Below are positions 32,413 to 45,023 of a DNA stretch of 64,000 bases, in pieces. The stretch is from Polydrusus tereticollis (Eukaryota > Arthropoda > Insecta > Coleoptera > Curculionidae). The notes beneath the pieces are model-generated. The model was not told the origin of the DNA and did no database searches. It was given only the letters and a program-made list of their open reading frames with translations. Both the position numbers and the translations under genes were made by a program. How positions within the stretch are numbered: position 1 is the first letter of the stretch; each line of letters begins with the position of its first letter. Location of the stretch: positions 21,712,876-21,776,875 of the forward strand of contig OY987336.1 of assembly GCA_963920685.1 (NCBI GenBank), written 5' to 3'.

Positions 32413-34497
32413 CAGGGTTTTCAGAGATATTTTCGGTCCTATCTACAGGGTTCCCTATAAGAGATGCAAACAAATTTTAAATGTAGAAGTTGTGGGGTTT
32501 CATCTGAACCGCCAGAAAATTAAAAAAAAAATAGACAAGTGAAGTTCTAAAAGCTAAGAAAAATTTAAAAATTGTTTTTTTTTAATGAAACACCCTGTAT
32601 ATTTTCTATTTTTCTGAAAGATCTTTCTTTCCTGATTCCAAAAATATACAGTTTGTCTATATTTGCATGAACCGTCATTAAATTATATTCGATTCGTTAT
32701 TGTAAGCGGCACCATACGATAAAAATTATTATGAGTAGAGTGCCTTGGAAAACAATTGTATGGCACAATTTAGTTTTCAATAAGGAACTACTACTGTCAA
32801 TGTAAGAATCTATAGTATAGAGGAAAAAACATTCGCGTATTTTTTTTAAAATGGGTTATTCCACTGAAGAAAAATCAGATATGATCCGTTTATTCTATAA
32901 GCATGCTAATAACGGACCAAGAACTCAACGCCAATACCGTATTACCTATCCAGGAAGACCCACGCCATGCGTTGACACAATAAGATACGTAGTGCGGCAA
33001 TTTGAGTTGAGACACAGTCTCGAACGTAAGAAAAGGACATTTACAAGAAATTTTGAAGAAGATTTAGATGTCTTACTCTTTTTTGAAGGTAAATTTTAAA
33101 TTCCTTTTTTTATGGGTAAAATACTTTGGTTATTTTTTATAGAAATACCTGAACGGTCCATTCCTGATGCTGCAATTTATTTTAATAAATCATGGGGGAA
33201 AATTCATGAGATTTTAAAAAAGGACAAATATCATCCTTTTAAGTTTTTGCCAGTCCAAGGGCTAACCGAAAATAATATCCAGCAGAGATTAGAATTTTGT
33301 GTCAATATTACTAGAAGACTAGATGGAAATGCAGATTTTCTAAATAAAATAATTTTTACGGACGAAGCCACATTTACCACAAGTGGAATGTTTAATCGCA
33401 AAAATAAACACTTTTGGTCGTCAACAAATCCGCACAAAATCCAAGAAGTAAAAATTCAAGGTCGCAGTAGCGTAAATGTTTGGTGCGGTCTGTTTGCTGG
33501 CAGAATTATTGGTCCAATCATTTTCCGAGGTAGCCTAACAGGTGCACAGTATCTCCATTTCCTGGAAAATGATATAGAACATCTTTTAGAGGAACTTCCC
33601 ATTTATGATTATAATAGTCTAATTTGGCAGCAAGATGGCGCACCGGCCCATAATGTCATACCTGTCACCAATTACCTTAATGACAGATATAATTTATGGA
33701 TAGGAAGAAGGGGTCTTATTCCATGGCCAGCCAACAGCCCCGACCTTTCACCCCTGGACATATTTTTGTGGGGCTATTTAAAAACTCGCATTTATTATAA
33801 TAGGACGCGAAATATCCAAATTCTCGAAGATAGAATTCGTGATGAAATCCGAGTTTTAAATAGGGATCATCCGAATTTTATAGTAGATACAATTAATAGC
33901 AAATTGAGGACAAATAATATTCAGAATTGTATCAGAAATGGAGGAGGTTATATTGAGAACCAGTAAAATACACCCGTATATTACAGCTATTAGTTAATTT
34001 AGTTTATGTATTTATTTGTTTGTATTTTGTTTGAAAGACTACAATGGTTGATTTATATTTTTGATACAGAATGTTTATAACCTCTTTAATCTTATTTTTA
34101 AATAGACTGTTCCCTATTAAAAACTAAACACTGTCGGGCAATAATTATTGTTTTCCAAGGCTCTCTACTCATAATTTTTATTACTGTATGGTGCCGCTTA
34201 AAATAACGAATCGAAAATAATTTAATGACAGTTCAGTTTAGTTGCAAGTATAGACAAACTATATATTTTTGGAATCAGGAATGAAAGATCTTTCAGAAAA
34301 ATAGAAAATATACAGGGTGTTTCATAAAAAAAAAACAATTTTTAAATTTTTCTTGGCTTTCAGAACGTCACTTGTCTATTTTTTTTTTAATTTTCTGGCG
34401 GTTCAGATAAAACCCCACAACTTATACATTTAAAGTTTTCTTGTATCTCCTACAGGGAACCTTGTAGATATGACCGAAAATATCTCTGAAAACCCTG
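32413..34497 (+). mobile_element. Mariner-like element H inserted in LINE E
   Basis: TA at 32411-32412 and 34498-34499. The termini are CAGGGTTTTCAGAGATATTT and its inverted copy. Inverted repeats are roughly 350 bp, including an internal ACACCCTGTATATTTTC block. Excision with one TA restores the LINE E frame (KYRAVY|RRTIKAAKRL). It is the best preserved mariner in the window. Confidence 0.92.
32851..33966 (+). CDS. Mariner-like transposase with a 54-base intron, apparently intact
   Basis: Exon 1 (32851-33088) encodes the helix-turn-helix N-terminus: GYSTEEKSDMIRLFYKHANN, then CVDTIRYVVRQFE. A GTAAAT donor at 33089 and TTTTTTATAG acceptor at 33142 bound a 54-base intron that contains an in-frame stop. 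Exon 2 (33143-33966) gives EIPERSIPDAAIYF and the catalytic region. Spliced length is 353 residues, usual for mariner transposases. The catalytic aspartates are in FTDEATF, QQDGAPAH and SPDLSPLDIFLWG, with about 35 residues between the second and third. The enzyme cuts and inserts the element at TA sites. The other mariner copies here show no intron at this place. Confidence 0.85.
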
Positions 34498-36558
34498 TAC
34501 AGGCGAACAATAAAGGCCGCAAAGAGACTGCACTATAATAATAGACTAATACATGCTAGCAACAAACAAAGGGAAACTTGGAGTATTGTCAACGATTTAA
34601 GAGGTAAAAACAATGCTAACATTTTCGAAACTAAATTGTCTCCTGATAAATTTAATGAATTTTATAGCTCCATAGCAGCTAATTTATCTAGCCAAATAGG
34701 ACCTTCAGTGGATTTCGAGGAATATTTAAATAATGTTAATGTAATGCAGTCATTTTTTCTTGTACCAACTAACATTCATGAACTAAATGATATCTTTACC
34801 TCAATTAACAATAAAAAAGCGTCAGGTTGGGATGGTATTTCTATAAAAATATTTTTACACCTACCTCTTAATGTACAGAGCGTTTTGGCTCACTGTATTA
34901 ATCACTCCTTTTCTATAGGATCATTTCCACAATGCTTCAAGTTAGCAACAGTTACTCCTCTCTATAAGGGGGAGATCGGGGGACCACCTCCAACTACAGG
35001 CTGGTATCATTACTTCCCACATTGGGAAAAATAGTCGAAAAACTAGTCAAACGTCGCTTGGTAACTTTTCTGGATGATCAAAGTATTGTTAACACGGCCC
35101 AGTTTGGATTTCGGGCTTTAAGGGGAGCTACCGATGCCATTTTTTCATTTCTGGAGAATGTGTATCTCGGACTGAATGAGAAAGACTTTGCTGTTGCTGT
35201 CTTCTATGACCTTTCTAAAGCTTTTGATTGTGTCAATCACCGGATACTGCTCAGTAAATTGGAAGTTTACGGCTTTAGAGGAAGCGCTCTGGACTGGTTC
35301 AGATCCTACTTAACAGGAAGAAGTCAGAGGGTTTCATTGTCGGGATCTATACCTAAACAAGCGAATGTTGACTGTGGCGTTCCGCAGGGTTCTGTGTTGG
35401 GCCCTTTATTGCTTTTATTATATAATAACGACTTGGCAGATATAAATATAACCGGCAACTTTACTCTTTTTGCGGATGACGCTACTGTATTTTGGCACAA
35501 TAAGGATGTGCTACAACTTAATAAGGATATTACAGATGACTTATCTAAAGTCAAGCAGTGGTGCGACTCAAATAAACTGACATGTAATGTTTCTAAGACT
35601 GGAGTGATGTCATTTAAGTGTGTCTTGAATGACGTATTTCTGCACAATAATGTTGTTAGTAATCTCCAAGAAAATAAATTTCTGGGGATATATATAGATA
35701 GCAAATTGAAATTTGAGAGCCATATAAAACATTTAAACTCGAAATTATCATCTGGTTGTTACGCACTCAGAGTAGTGTCTAGCGAGCTCGATAGGGGGAT
35801 TGCAAGAAAGGCTTACTTTGCTTTGATTGAGTCCCATTTACGCTATGGGATTTGCTTGTGGGGTGGTGCATGCGCAAAACAATTATTTAACAGTGTGTTC
35901 TTGATACAGAAGCAAGCTGTGAGGTTTTTAAGCGGAGCTAATTATAAAGACTCCTGTCGTCCTTTGTTCTTGTTGCACAAAATTTTAACTTTAACGTCGA
36001 TATTTATATTGGAGTCAACATGCCTGATACACAAAAGCATCAGGATGATATAGGGAGACAATCTGTATATGGCACGAGAAGTGTATACAACATTTCTCTG
36101 CCTCGTCCTGCCTCATCCCAAACCCATAAATTCATATTTTTTGGTAGTAAAAAGATATTTAATCATTTGCCTTTACAAGTGAGGCAGATGAGAAATGAAA
36201 GGGGATTTCGAAAGAGTTTAAAGGGGCTGCTGGTTGTGAGACCTTATTACGATTTATCGGAGTTTTTTGAGGAAAACTGATTGATTTTGGGTATGATGGG
36301 GTCTTTGAGCAGACGTGTATTCTGTGCGCATAGAGTATGCATTAAGATGTCTTATATGTTTTTTTTTGTGTGCTAAATGTTCGTTTATTTTTTCTGAAGC
36401 TGTTTTAAAATAATGTTACCTTTTAAGACCTGGATTTAATGTGTTTTACATTTTTACTCCAATGAATAACGGTGATGTAGTAGTATATATGATTTTTTGG
36501 TTATTTCGGATGTCGTTGAATTGGTACATTTTTTTCTTTGTATAGCTTTATCAATAAG

Positions 36559-37231
36559 TGTTGACACGCAGGACTTTATTTCCTCTTACGTTCAATCAAT
36601 TTTGTGGTATATTTCCACAGGCGTGTGACTCACTGGTCGTTTTTATTGCGATTGGAAATTAAACTCGTGGTAAAGCAAAATAACTCTATTTAACATACTG
36701 GCGAATTAACACATTATAACTTTTTGCACAGAGATATGCACACTTAGTACCCGTACTTAGGGTGAAACTTCCACTTTTTACATAGAAATTAGTACACTAA
36801 CATTCTCAAAGATTTACCACTTGGTACAAACAGTAAAATGACCGCCAACAACCAACTTTGGTTATTCCTTTTTGACGGGACGTGTTGCTAGCATTTTTGC
36901 TCAATCAACAGTGGCTCTTAATTCTTGATCAGCGCCCAATGCAGCGGCTGGAGCCGCTGCACGCACACCCTATGACACGATTCATTCATCTTTTTTGGCC
37001 GACGCCAAGCTTCCGCCAGCCCAGTGGGCGCATTTTACAGTGAAGAAAATTGGAGCGTGACAGTGGTAGCCAGCCACTTCCCTGGCGCCGATCCAAATTA
37101 CATCATCTCTTATACCTACTATGTTATGAATGAAATCGTAAATTTGACATGTTACGCCTACTATGTTGCAACTAACCTAAACAGTCCATCTTTGGACAAC
37201 TCATTGCAACTTTTAGGGCTGTTTCCCAACA
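36559..37231 (-). repeat. BEL 3' LTR
   Basis: 673 bp; on the plus strand TGTTGACACGCAGG to CTGTTTCCCAACA. The polypurine tract on the minus strand is GTAGGGGAGAA, at 37242-37232 directly before it. Confidence 0.92.
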
Positions 37232-39189
37232 TTCTCCCCTACATTGAAGCACTTGTGATTCAATTCAATTTAATCGAACATTATGTAGTACATCCCCTTT
37301 CTACACAATCTACTCTTAGAAATTAACACTATGGTATCCAACATTATACCTAACCTAACAACGACAACCAACATTACATAAACGTTAACAGCCATGACCA
37401 TCAATATGGTTGTAGACTCTACATCGTCTCATGATCTGAGTCAAATACCCCATGTTCAGAAAGAGAGCTGCGCATGTGCCACGTGCAACGCAACCATGCA
37501 GCTCTAACTATAACCATTTTTCTTTTTTTTTTTCAACTTCATAACTTATACTAAAATATTTACAATATGACCGAAGGTCACACAAAATTGTTCAGCATGA
37601 CACACGATTTCATGTATCACATGCCCCTCGTATTTCCAAACACTGTCAAAGTTATCTCGACTCCGCAAATGTTCATTGTCTTTTACTGGACCCACTTGAC
37701 ATAATCGTACACAAGCCAATGCTCAATCGTCCACTTGTTCCTGTTTTGTTCTGTGAACATAATCTTGACCTAAGTGTATAAAGTCCCAAAGAAAAATAAA
37801 GTCTTTCTTTTCCTTTTTTTTTACCATCCTGGACATCGGATGCACAAATGCACTAAGCTGTAGAGCATACCTTTACTTACCTACATACATAATTTTGTCA
37901 CTTAATATGAACGTAAGTGACCCGTATCCTATTGAAACCTGTACAATGGGTTTCACAACAACCTTAATATTGAAAAGAACCTAAAGTTCTGTACAGCCGT
38001 CCTACCCGTCCGTATTGCACAGATTGAATGTCCTATTTTTCATAACTGGCACATTTTTACCGAATCATATATTGTGTTAAATGACTTTGATATTCTTTGA
38101 AGAATATATTCGAAATTTACTTTGAAAGCTCGCTTCGAGCACTGTCATAAAATTCATTTTAAAACTGAACACACGAGGTCCAGATAGCAAGCTCCTTTTG
38201 AGCTGTACATAAACGTTGGCATTCCGCAGCGAAACCCCTAACTACTTCCCTTGTAATATAAAATAATAATAAAAAAAAACTAAAGAACGGTGCTTCTGAG
38301 AGACACCTCTATCTTTAAGTATTGACATCGGAGTCGAATACTGCGAATGGCGCTACTGTGAGACACCCCTAATTTTGAGTATTGACATTGGAGTCGAATA
38401 CTGCGAATGGCGCTACTGATGAGACACCCCTAAACTTTGAACTGGCGCTACTGATGAGACACCCCTAAACTTTGAACTGGCGCTACTGTGAGTCACCCCT
38501 AACTTGAGTAACATGAAGCACAAGGCGTAAATTTGCACCCCACGTCACACACTCACAATTTTCCCGAATCCCCACCCGAAGAAGACCTGATAATTCCCCT
38601 GGACTGGGCTCAACAACCCCTTACACGCACCCAACCCAGAGAAATGACACTTGGTAGTGATAGACAGCACTACTCGTGTCTTGTAGTGCCGAAGCCGCAA
38701 AGTAGATAGAAATAAATGGAAGAAGGAGAGGTAACAGAGTGACAGATGCTCCGCAGAGCGAAAGGTTGGACCAGATTCCGCCGGAACCCAGAACCGAAAG
38801 GGCAGTGCGATAATGTCAGGGAAGTCCACGTTTTTAGTCTTTTTACACCAGGGACGCTCCTAGTGTGTTCTTGAAAAAGCGCCAGAAGTTTCCAACTGTG
38901 CGAACTCATACGACGCTCCTTCCGAGCGAAGGGCCAACAAAAACGACAAAAAGAATGCAAAAATCATGTAACCGTTTAGGTTTCCCAGGGAGTCTTAGCC
39001 TTCGACCCCCAGTGGACTTAAGGCAGGCCACCACGCCAAAAAGGACTGACACCTTGTGTAAAATAAACCACTATAAATGAAACGTACGTTGAAACTTATT
39101 ATTCAACAAACTAGTAATCGAGTAGATTAAGACTTAAAATATGGCCACACACACGAGGTGCGGTAACCTATAATCAAAAGTAGTTTGTC
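37232..39189 (-). other. BEL noncoding 3' region
   Basis: Nearly 2 kb between the polypurine tract and the end of pol. No env-like ORF is recognised. Short overlapping ORFs at 38545-38960 (minus) have no known motif. A short tandem repeat lies at 38297-38500. The region before pol (38500-39060) is GC-richer than its surroundings. Confidence 0.6.
38297..38500. repeat. Short tandem repeats in the BEL 3' region
   Basis: About four degenerate copies of a unit containing GAGACACCCCTAA and GGCGCTACTG. Two early copies (about 64 bp, with GTCGAATACTGCGAAT) are followed by two of about 40 bp lacking that part. Confidence 0.8.
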
Positions 39190-42100
39190 TTAGTCGTGAT
39201 GAAGTTCAGTATTTACATGTGCCTGGTCATAAATGAGAGGAGACACTTTTGCTATAGACCTAGTGAAAATGCTGTCAGCTGTTTTTAGTTTTACAACCCT
39301 CACGTTACCATCCTTTCCAGGATACACTTCCAGCACTCTCGCTAGCGGCCATTGCAACGGAGGTACGTTATCCTCTCGTAATAGCACCACGTCGTTTGGG
39401 ACTATATTTCTACTAACTTTTAACCATTTAGGACACTGTTGCAGACGATTGAGATAATCTACCGACCATCGCTTCCAAAAGATCTGTTGAATTTTGGTAC
39501 ATTGTTGCCAAAATTTTAGCCTATTATCGTGGATTTCTGTCAAATCGCGCTCAGGGTATGCGGTTAAACTTTCCCCTATCAAAAAGTGGCCTGGTGTTAG
39601 ATACCCGAAATCTGAAGGGTCGTTTGTCAATGGGCATAATGGTCGTGAATTTAACACCGCCTCGATTTGCGTCAAAATCGTATAAAAGTCTTCGAATGTG
39701 AATTTTGTAGTACCAATTAGTCTAAAAATATGATGCTTCGTGCTTTTTACAGCAGCTTCCCACAATCCGCCCAATGAGGAGACCTGGGGGGGATGAATTT
39801 CCACGGAATTTCATTTTGGGCGAGATATTCTAAAAAAGGCTTACAATTTTGCGCATTACTGAAAAACTTGTAAACATCGTACAATTGATTACTCGTCCCC
39901 TGAAAGTTTGTTGCATTATCGCTGTAAATAATAGTAGGATTACCTCTACGAGCGATGAAACGTTTCAACGTCATCATGAATGCTTCAGTTGACAGACCAG
40001 TCACTAGTTCGCCTTTGTTGACATACACACGAAAACTGCAATGTATGCTTTAATGTACGGCGCTTTCCGTAATCTAGACGATCTTATTAGGAATGGGCCC
40101 CCGTAATCAATCCCCACTTTTTGAAATGCACGTGCTGCTTGCACCCTATCTGTAGGAAGATCTGCCATGATCTGCTGAGCTGGAAGAGCTCTAAATCGCG
40201 TACACGTGATACAATTCCTTATAACTTGCTTCGTTTCTCTCAAACCGTTAAGTGGCCAGAACCGTAGCCTATAATTTGACAGCACTGACTGAGCGCCAGC
40301 GTGTCCTAACCTCAAACGTTCGTACTTAAGCATGATCTTTACTGTCGCGTTATGTGAAGGCAATAAATACGGGTGCTTATGATCAAATGATATATCCGCA
40401 TTTTCAAGTCTGCCTCCCACTCTAATTAACTGGCTCGAATCCAAAAAAAGTTTAAGATGCTTCAATTGCTTATCTGAAATTATTTGATTGTTCTTTAATT
40501 CTGAAAGTTGCTTTGGAAAACTCTGGCGTTGCAGATTTTTTACCACGAACTGGTATGACCTATCAAGCTCACCAACCGTGACAGTTGCATCCTGAATCTT
40601 ATTATCTTTATTCTGAAGGTTATGTATAAACCGGAACATAAAGGCTAACATACGTATTAGACGTGAAAAGTTAGAAAACCGAGAAAAATAAATTATCCAA
40701 AAATCACAAGGTTGCTCCTGGCACACCGTTGGAAGTGCCACCTTCTTTTGCTCCGGCAGATTAGCAATGTTGATCTGCTGATCATATAAATTCAAATCCA
40801 AATTAACGTCAAGTAAGAACTTAGGCTCTTGAAACCAGAATCCTGAAGCAATTACTTCGTTTGAGAAATTTCCGCGCGACAAAATATCTGCAGGATTGTC
40901 TGCAGATTTGACATATCTTAATTTGCTGTTCTCCGTCAAACTTTGAATTAGTGAGACTCTATGAGACACGAACGTGGACCACCTCATTGGATGATCGTTA
41001 CACCAAGCTAGAACGATTTTAGAATCTGACCATAAATTTATTGAGGCAAAACTCAAAATATCCTGAAAAATTGTCACAACTTTCGTTACTAATTGAACCA
41101 AACTTACCAAAGCGCAAAGCTCAAGCCTTGGCACGGTTATTGTCTTGATAGGTGCTACTCTAGATTTAGATGAAAATAATGTGCTTGTTACTGAGCCATC
41201 GTCATATATAATACGGAAATACACGCACGCCCCGTACGCCACTGTACTGGCGTCTGCAAACCCATGGACTTCTATACTAGAAACCTCTTTATTGCTACAC
41301 AATTTTCTTGGAATTTCCAATGACTCAAGAAGCGAAACCATATTCAGAAAAGCAGTCCACTCAGCCAGCAACTCGTCACTTGTGATTTCCGTATCCCAAT
41401 CCAATTTTTTTATCCATAATTTCTGCATCAGTATTTTTCCTTTGACAACTACAGGATTGATGAGCCCTAGAGGGTCGAAACATTGTGCCCATGTTGAAAG
41501 AATAATTCGCTTAGTTACCGTCATCGGTCTTGCATCTGTAGGTATTGAAATTTTTAACACATCTTCCTCAGGACGCCACTTTAAGCCCAAAACTTTATTT
41601 GGCGCGTTGTCAAAATTTAAATCGTACTCGCTCTGCTGTTTTTCTGCTATCGACACTAGGAATTCTTTAAAATTTGAACACCATTTGTGCAACATAAATC
41701 CAGCGTTACCTAACAAACTGTTCAACTGTGAATATAGCTGACCTAACTGCTCAAACTTTTCACACCCTACCAAAATATCATCCACGTAACACTGCGACAG
41801 TAACGCTTGTGCTGCCACTGGATGCGTGGTTGCGCCTGAGATTGCCACTTCATTGATTGTTCTTGTGGCCGCGAATGGCGCAAAATTTGTCCCGTATGTC
41901 ACTGTTTGGAGTTCCAAACATTTGAGGTCCTCATGCGGAGCCTCACGCCAAAGAATGTTCTGCAAAAAGACATGATCTGGATTAACAGCTATTTGCCGAT
42001 ACATTTTCTTGATATCTGAAATTAAAACGTACTGATGATACCGAAACCTACATAAAATATCGAACAACTCAGGCTGCACCTGGTACCCCTTTAGGGTGAC

Positions 42101-43552
42101 GTCATTTAGCGAATACCCTGATGATGATTTAGCCGACGCATCGAAAACCACACGCAATTTTGTAGTAGCACTTGATTCACGAATCACACACAAGTGCGGA
42201 ATAACATACTTATTCTCATTATTTTTTGTTTTCAATGCAAGCGGCACATACTTCGCATGTCCGAGGTTCACGTATTCATCGATGAAGTGCTTGTACTCCC
42301 TGAACAGAGCAGGGTCGTTTTGAAATCTTTTTTCCAACGAGGAGAACCGCTTTTCAGCCATGTTAAACGAATCGCCAAGTTTCGTATACTCACCCGGAGT
42401 TTTAAACGGCATATTGACCTGAAACGAACCGTTTTCTACACGTTTTGTAGTATTAATAAAGATGCTTTCTGCCAACTGATCGTCAGTTGACATTATAGGT
42501 TTTGAAGACACTTCTTCGACTGTCCAAAATTTTGTCAACAACTTATCCACGTCTTGAGTTTGCAAAAAAAATGACGCACTACTTCCGCCTGCCTGCGTAG
42601 CGTGCCCTTTCACCGGCGATGTACAATGTGCAGGTACCTTCCCTGCTATAATCCACCCAAGTGTGGTATTTACCAAAGTAGGTTTGTTAGAGCCTAAAAT
42701 ACACTGCCCCTGGCTCAAAATCGAATAGTAAACATCAGCGCCCAACAACATGTCGATATCAGATGGAATATTAAAAGTTTGATCAGCCAGCCGGCTTTGT
42801 AAATTATACGGAATATCCAAAGTTTCTACTTTGATAGGGATTTGCGGCAATTTGTACGTGATATTATCCAAAATGATACACGATGCCACTGGATAACAGA
42901 TACCCTGCGTTTTCGAATATATACTAACGTTCGCCAATTTAGTACATACAAAACTGTTTTGTGAAACGCTTGAAATATTTAATTTACAATTAATAATATC
43001 ACACTGTAGCTGCTCTACTAATGATTTAGTAATAAACGAGCTTCGGCTTTTATTATCCAACAATACTTTCGCTGTTATCACATCCCCATTCTTGCTCACA
43101 AGATTTACCTGCGCGGTTGCCAATAATACGTTAGAATGTTCATTTGCCAATGCTGAAAGAGACACTGGTTTGGTGGAACTTATTTGGGCATCCATACTTG
43201 ACTCACCCTGTAAATTTTGTACACCGATATTTTGAGGACTAAGCGTCTCCGTACTCGTATTTAAACTTGACACGTTGTGTGTTCGATTCCCAGACCCGTT
43301 GTACTGCCCGGATGGCCTTAAGAACGATTGATTATTTGAACTGTTTGCGTTGTACGAGGTTTTGTCGTTATTATTCTGGGAATATCGCCCGTTTCGCACG
43401 GTACCTAAATTTGCATTTCGCGTAGAATTTTGTTGTTGTGCGGTGCCCGAACTTGCATCAGGACTACCTCTTGGCACATTTCTATGCAACGTTGAATGGT
43501 GCGATAAATTACAATATTTACATCTACTTATATTTACATCTACTTTGGGCAA
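39190..43552 (-). pseudogene. BEL pol: protease, RT, RNase H, integrase
   Basis: The main frame (43552-40004, 1182 codons) begins in a Cys/His knuckle remnant (CKYCNLSHH). The retropepsin-like region has AKVLLDNKSRSSFI near residue 160, where BEL elements usually have a DSGS-type motif, so the active site is changed. RT has RVVFDASAKS and catalytic YVDDILVG (about residue 589). RNase H has GFADASTVAYGACVY (about 765) and SDSKIVLAW. The integrase zinc module is RLGHAGAQSVL with CITCTRF (about 1075-1110). The core starts VGIDYGGPF, then shifts frame near 40020. 40028-39747 has YSDNATNFQG, and 39804-39190 has SLGGLWEAAVKS and RPLCPLTNDPSDF. Two frame breaks make it inactive. Confidence 0.9.
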
Positions 43553-43877
43553 GGGCCTAGCGACACCTAAAGCACCGGTTCCCGTCAGATCACCGAAGTT
43601 AAGCGGTGTCGAGCGCGGCTAGTACTTGGATGGGTGACCGCTTGGGAAACACCGCGTGCTGTTGTCTTAGGGAAGAGTGTAAAATGAATCGACATCAAAA
43701 CCATCCTATTCACGCCGGACAGGCCGGATGAGATCGGATATCTCGTAGGATGAAGGTGCCCTTTCACACTCCCCAGTCGGTAGACCGCACGATTAAAAAC
43801 CGTACGGTCGATGACCGGTTCTAGATGGCCTCAGATACGCCGACGAACCGTAAAAAAGTAAAATAAAAAAAAAAAAA
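43548..43877 (+). mobile_element. 5S rRNA-derived SINE (SINE3-like) in BEL gag-pol
   Basis: The first about 119 bases (43548-43666) are a nearly full 5S rRNA sequence: CACCGGTTCCCGTCAGATCA, CCGAAGTTAAGCGGTGTCGA, GCGCGGCTAGTACTTGGATG and CCGCTTGGGAAACACCGCGT. This includes the internal pol III promoter region. A unique body of about 190 bases follows, then an A-rich tail (43856-43877). ACATCTACTTTG at 43536-43547 is repeated at 43878-43889, a 12-bp target duplication. A 5S gene alone would not have body, tail and duplication, so this is a SINE of the 5S class. Confidence 0.9.
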
Positions 43878-43889
43878 ACATCTACTTTG

Positions 43890-44111
43890 TGATTTGCACT
43901 GAGCGACAGAGTGTGCACCCAGACAATTAAAACACAATCGCTTCGATTGTACGATCTGTTGCCTTCCATATAATGTTAAATCCAAATATTTTTGACACGC
44001 ATATGTTCTATGATCTGGAATGCCACAAATACAACAATATTGATCGCTCTGCTGTTGACTAGCAAAAAACGATACTCTGTTATTATTAGTTGTGCCTCTG
44101 GGCTGTGAACT
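43890..44111 (-). pseudogene. BEL zinc-knuckle region
   Basis: Minus strand: CCICGIPDHRTYACQKY and CFNCLGAHSVAQC pattern knuckles between the gag stop and the SINE. Out of frame with the gag ORF because of the stop at 44112. Confidence 0.6.
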
Positions 44112-45023
44112 TTATTGTTCACTACTACTAGAAAGATTTTCGAACACTAAACACCTACGTTGTAAGAATTCAAACAAATCTGTTAACCTTGGTAAGTTAT
44201 TTAAATTACGATCCAGCTCAAATGCCTTTTTTGTGGCGTAATCTAATTTATTTTCCATAATATATACTAACAAATATTCAAGAACTTGAGTCTGAGATAC
44301 CGGCAATTGTTTTAACGACTCCACTGTCTTTGTATTATTCGCTATGAACTCCCTTAAATTATTTGAATTTGGCTTAGTTAGCACCGGCGCACCTAAAATA
44401 GTTTTGAAGTGGTTATTTACCACACATGTCAAATTCTCGAATCTATTTTGCAAAATATCAAAAGCAATCTGAAAGTTACTTCCTATTAATTCAAGAGAAT
44501 CTATTAGCTTCAAAGCCTCGCCCTTGAGTGCAGATTTTAGGTACATTAATCGTTGTACATCCGAAAGAACTGCGTTCTCTATAATTAAAACTTTAAAAAT
44601 TTCTGCAAAAGACCGCCAATCCGAAACACTGCCATCGAACGATGGGACCTTCAAATCTGGCAATGTAACACCCGAAGAAATATAATGTTGCCCCTGATTA
44701 CTACTCATTACACTACCTTGTGCATTATCTGCGCTTAATATCTCATTAAACGCCGCCACCAAAGAATGGTATTTGCCCTCGACTTCATCCCTATCTAAAT
44801 CGTCTGGATCTAAATATTCAATACTATCCTGTAAATCAGAGTACGTCCCGTAAGCTTTTCTCAACGTCTCCTCTCGCGATATAACTTGCTTCAGTGCCTC
44901 TTTGTCTTTTTTATTAGTATTATACCATGTTTGAATCCTCGTGATCGCAGCCTTTGCCACCCCACGTTTTTTTTTTAACTCCCTTAATACACTTATATTA
45001 ACTGCCTCGTCTGAAGGCTCCAT
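44112..45023 (-). CDS. BEL gag (capsid-type, DUF1759-like)
   Basis: 303 codons from ATG at 45023. It has an N-terminal helical region (ELKKKRGVAKAAITRIQTWY, DLQDSIEYLDPDDL) and then the conserved BEL gag segment: LPDLKVPSFDGSVSDWRSFA, LMYLKSALKGEALKLIDSLE, FDILQNRFENL. It ends at a stop after NLSSSSEQ, before the zinc knuckles, which lie in the next stretch. Gag forms the particle that packages the element's RNA. The stop separates it from pol, so it may be a mutation or the natural gag end. Confidence 0.85.
   Translation of the reverse strand: MEPSDEAVNISVLRELKKKRGVAKAAITRIQTWYNTNKKDKEALKQVISREETLRKAYGTYSDLQDSIEYLDPDDLDRDEVEGKYHSLVAAFNEILSADNAQGSVMSSNQGQHYISSGVTLPDLKVPSFDGSVSDWRSFAEIFKVLIIENAVLSDVQRLMYLKSALKGEALKLIDSLELIGSNFQIAFDILQNRFENLTCVVNNHFKTILGAPVLTKPNSNNLREFIANNTKTVESLKQLPVSQTQVLEYLLVYIMENKLDYATKKAFELDRNLNNLPRLTDLFEFLQRRCLVFENLSSSSEQ

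Larger units (their letters stand above)
30147..36280 (+). pseudogene. LINE E ORF2: endonuclease and reverse transcriptase
   Basis: APE-type endonuclease at 30147-30833 (LMFLNVQSVRSKVDEL, LLSEHWL, CVYRSPSS, VLCGDLN, LLDYMCSN, GLSDHEA). A shift near 30815 precedes the Jockey-like insertion. The linker (32220-32412) reads SKAFNTAF, KTKKSWVSKGI, LRKYF. After the mariner the frame continues (NKQRETW) into RT: NKKASGWDGIS (34.8 kb), a frameshift near 34975, then AQFGFRALRGATDAI, FYDLSKAFDCVNH, GVPQGSVLGPLL and the catalytic FADDATVF (about 35470). The thumb and C-terminal regions run to 36280. No RNase H. Several lesions; inactive. Confidence 0.87.
28448..36558 (+). mobile_element. LINE E (CR1/Jockey-like non-LTR retrotransposon), main part
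   Basis: Plus-strand LINE whose ORFs run from about 28.65 to 36.28 kb with a 3' untranslated region to 36558, where the BEL element is inserted. The end of the LINE resumes at 48290 and finishes in tandem TTTGAC repeats (about 48330-48350). It is interrupted by a minus-strand Jockey-like copy (30890-32219) and a mariner (32413-34497). 28448-28630 is the presumed 5' region. Confidence 0.82.

Noticed and set aside
38418..38480. CTGATGA words in the BEL 3' tandem repeats as hammerheads
   Set aside because: There is no GAAA at a usable distance and no stem II or stem I pairing; the word is part of the tandem unit.
38545..38960. env-like gene in the BEL element
   Set aside because: The two overlapping minus-strand ORFs have no signal peptide, glycoprotein features or membrane anchor that I can see.
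43548..43666. Functional 5S rRNA gene
   Set aside because: It has several substitutions and is followed by a SINE body, A-tail and target duplication; it is a single copy inside a retrotransposon.
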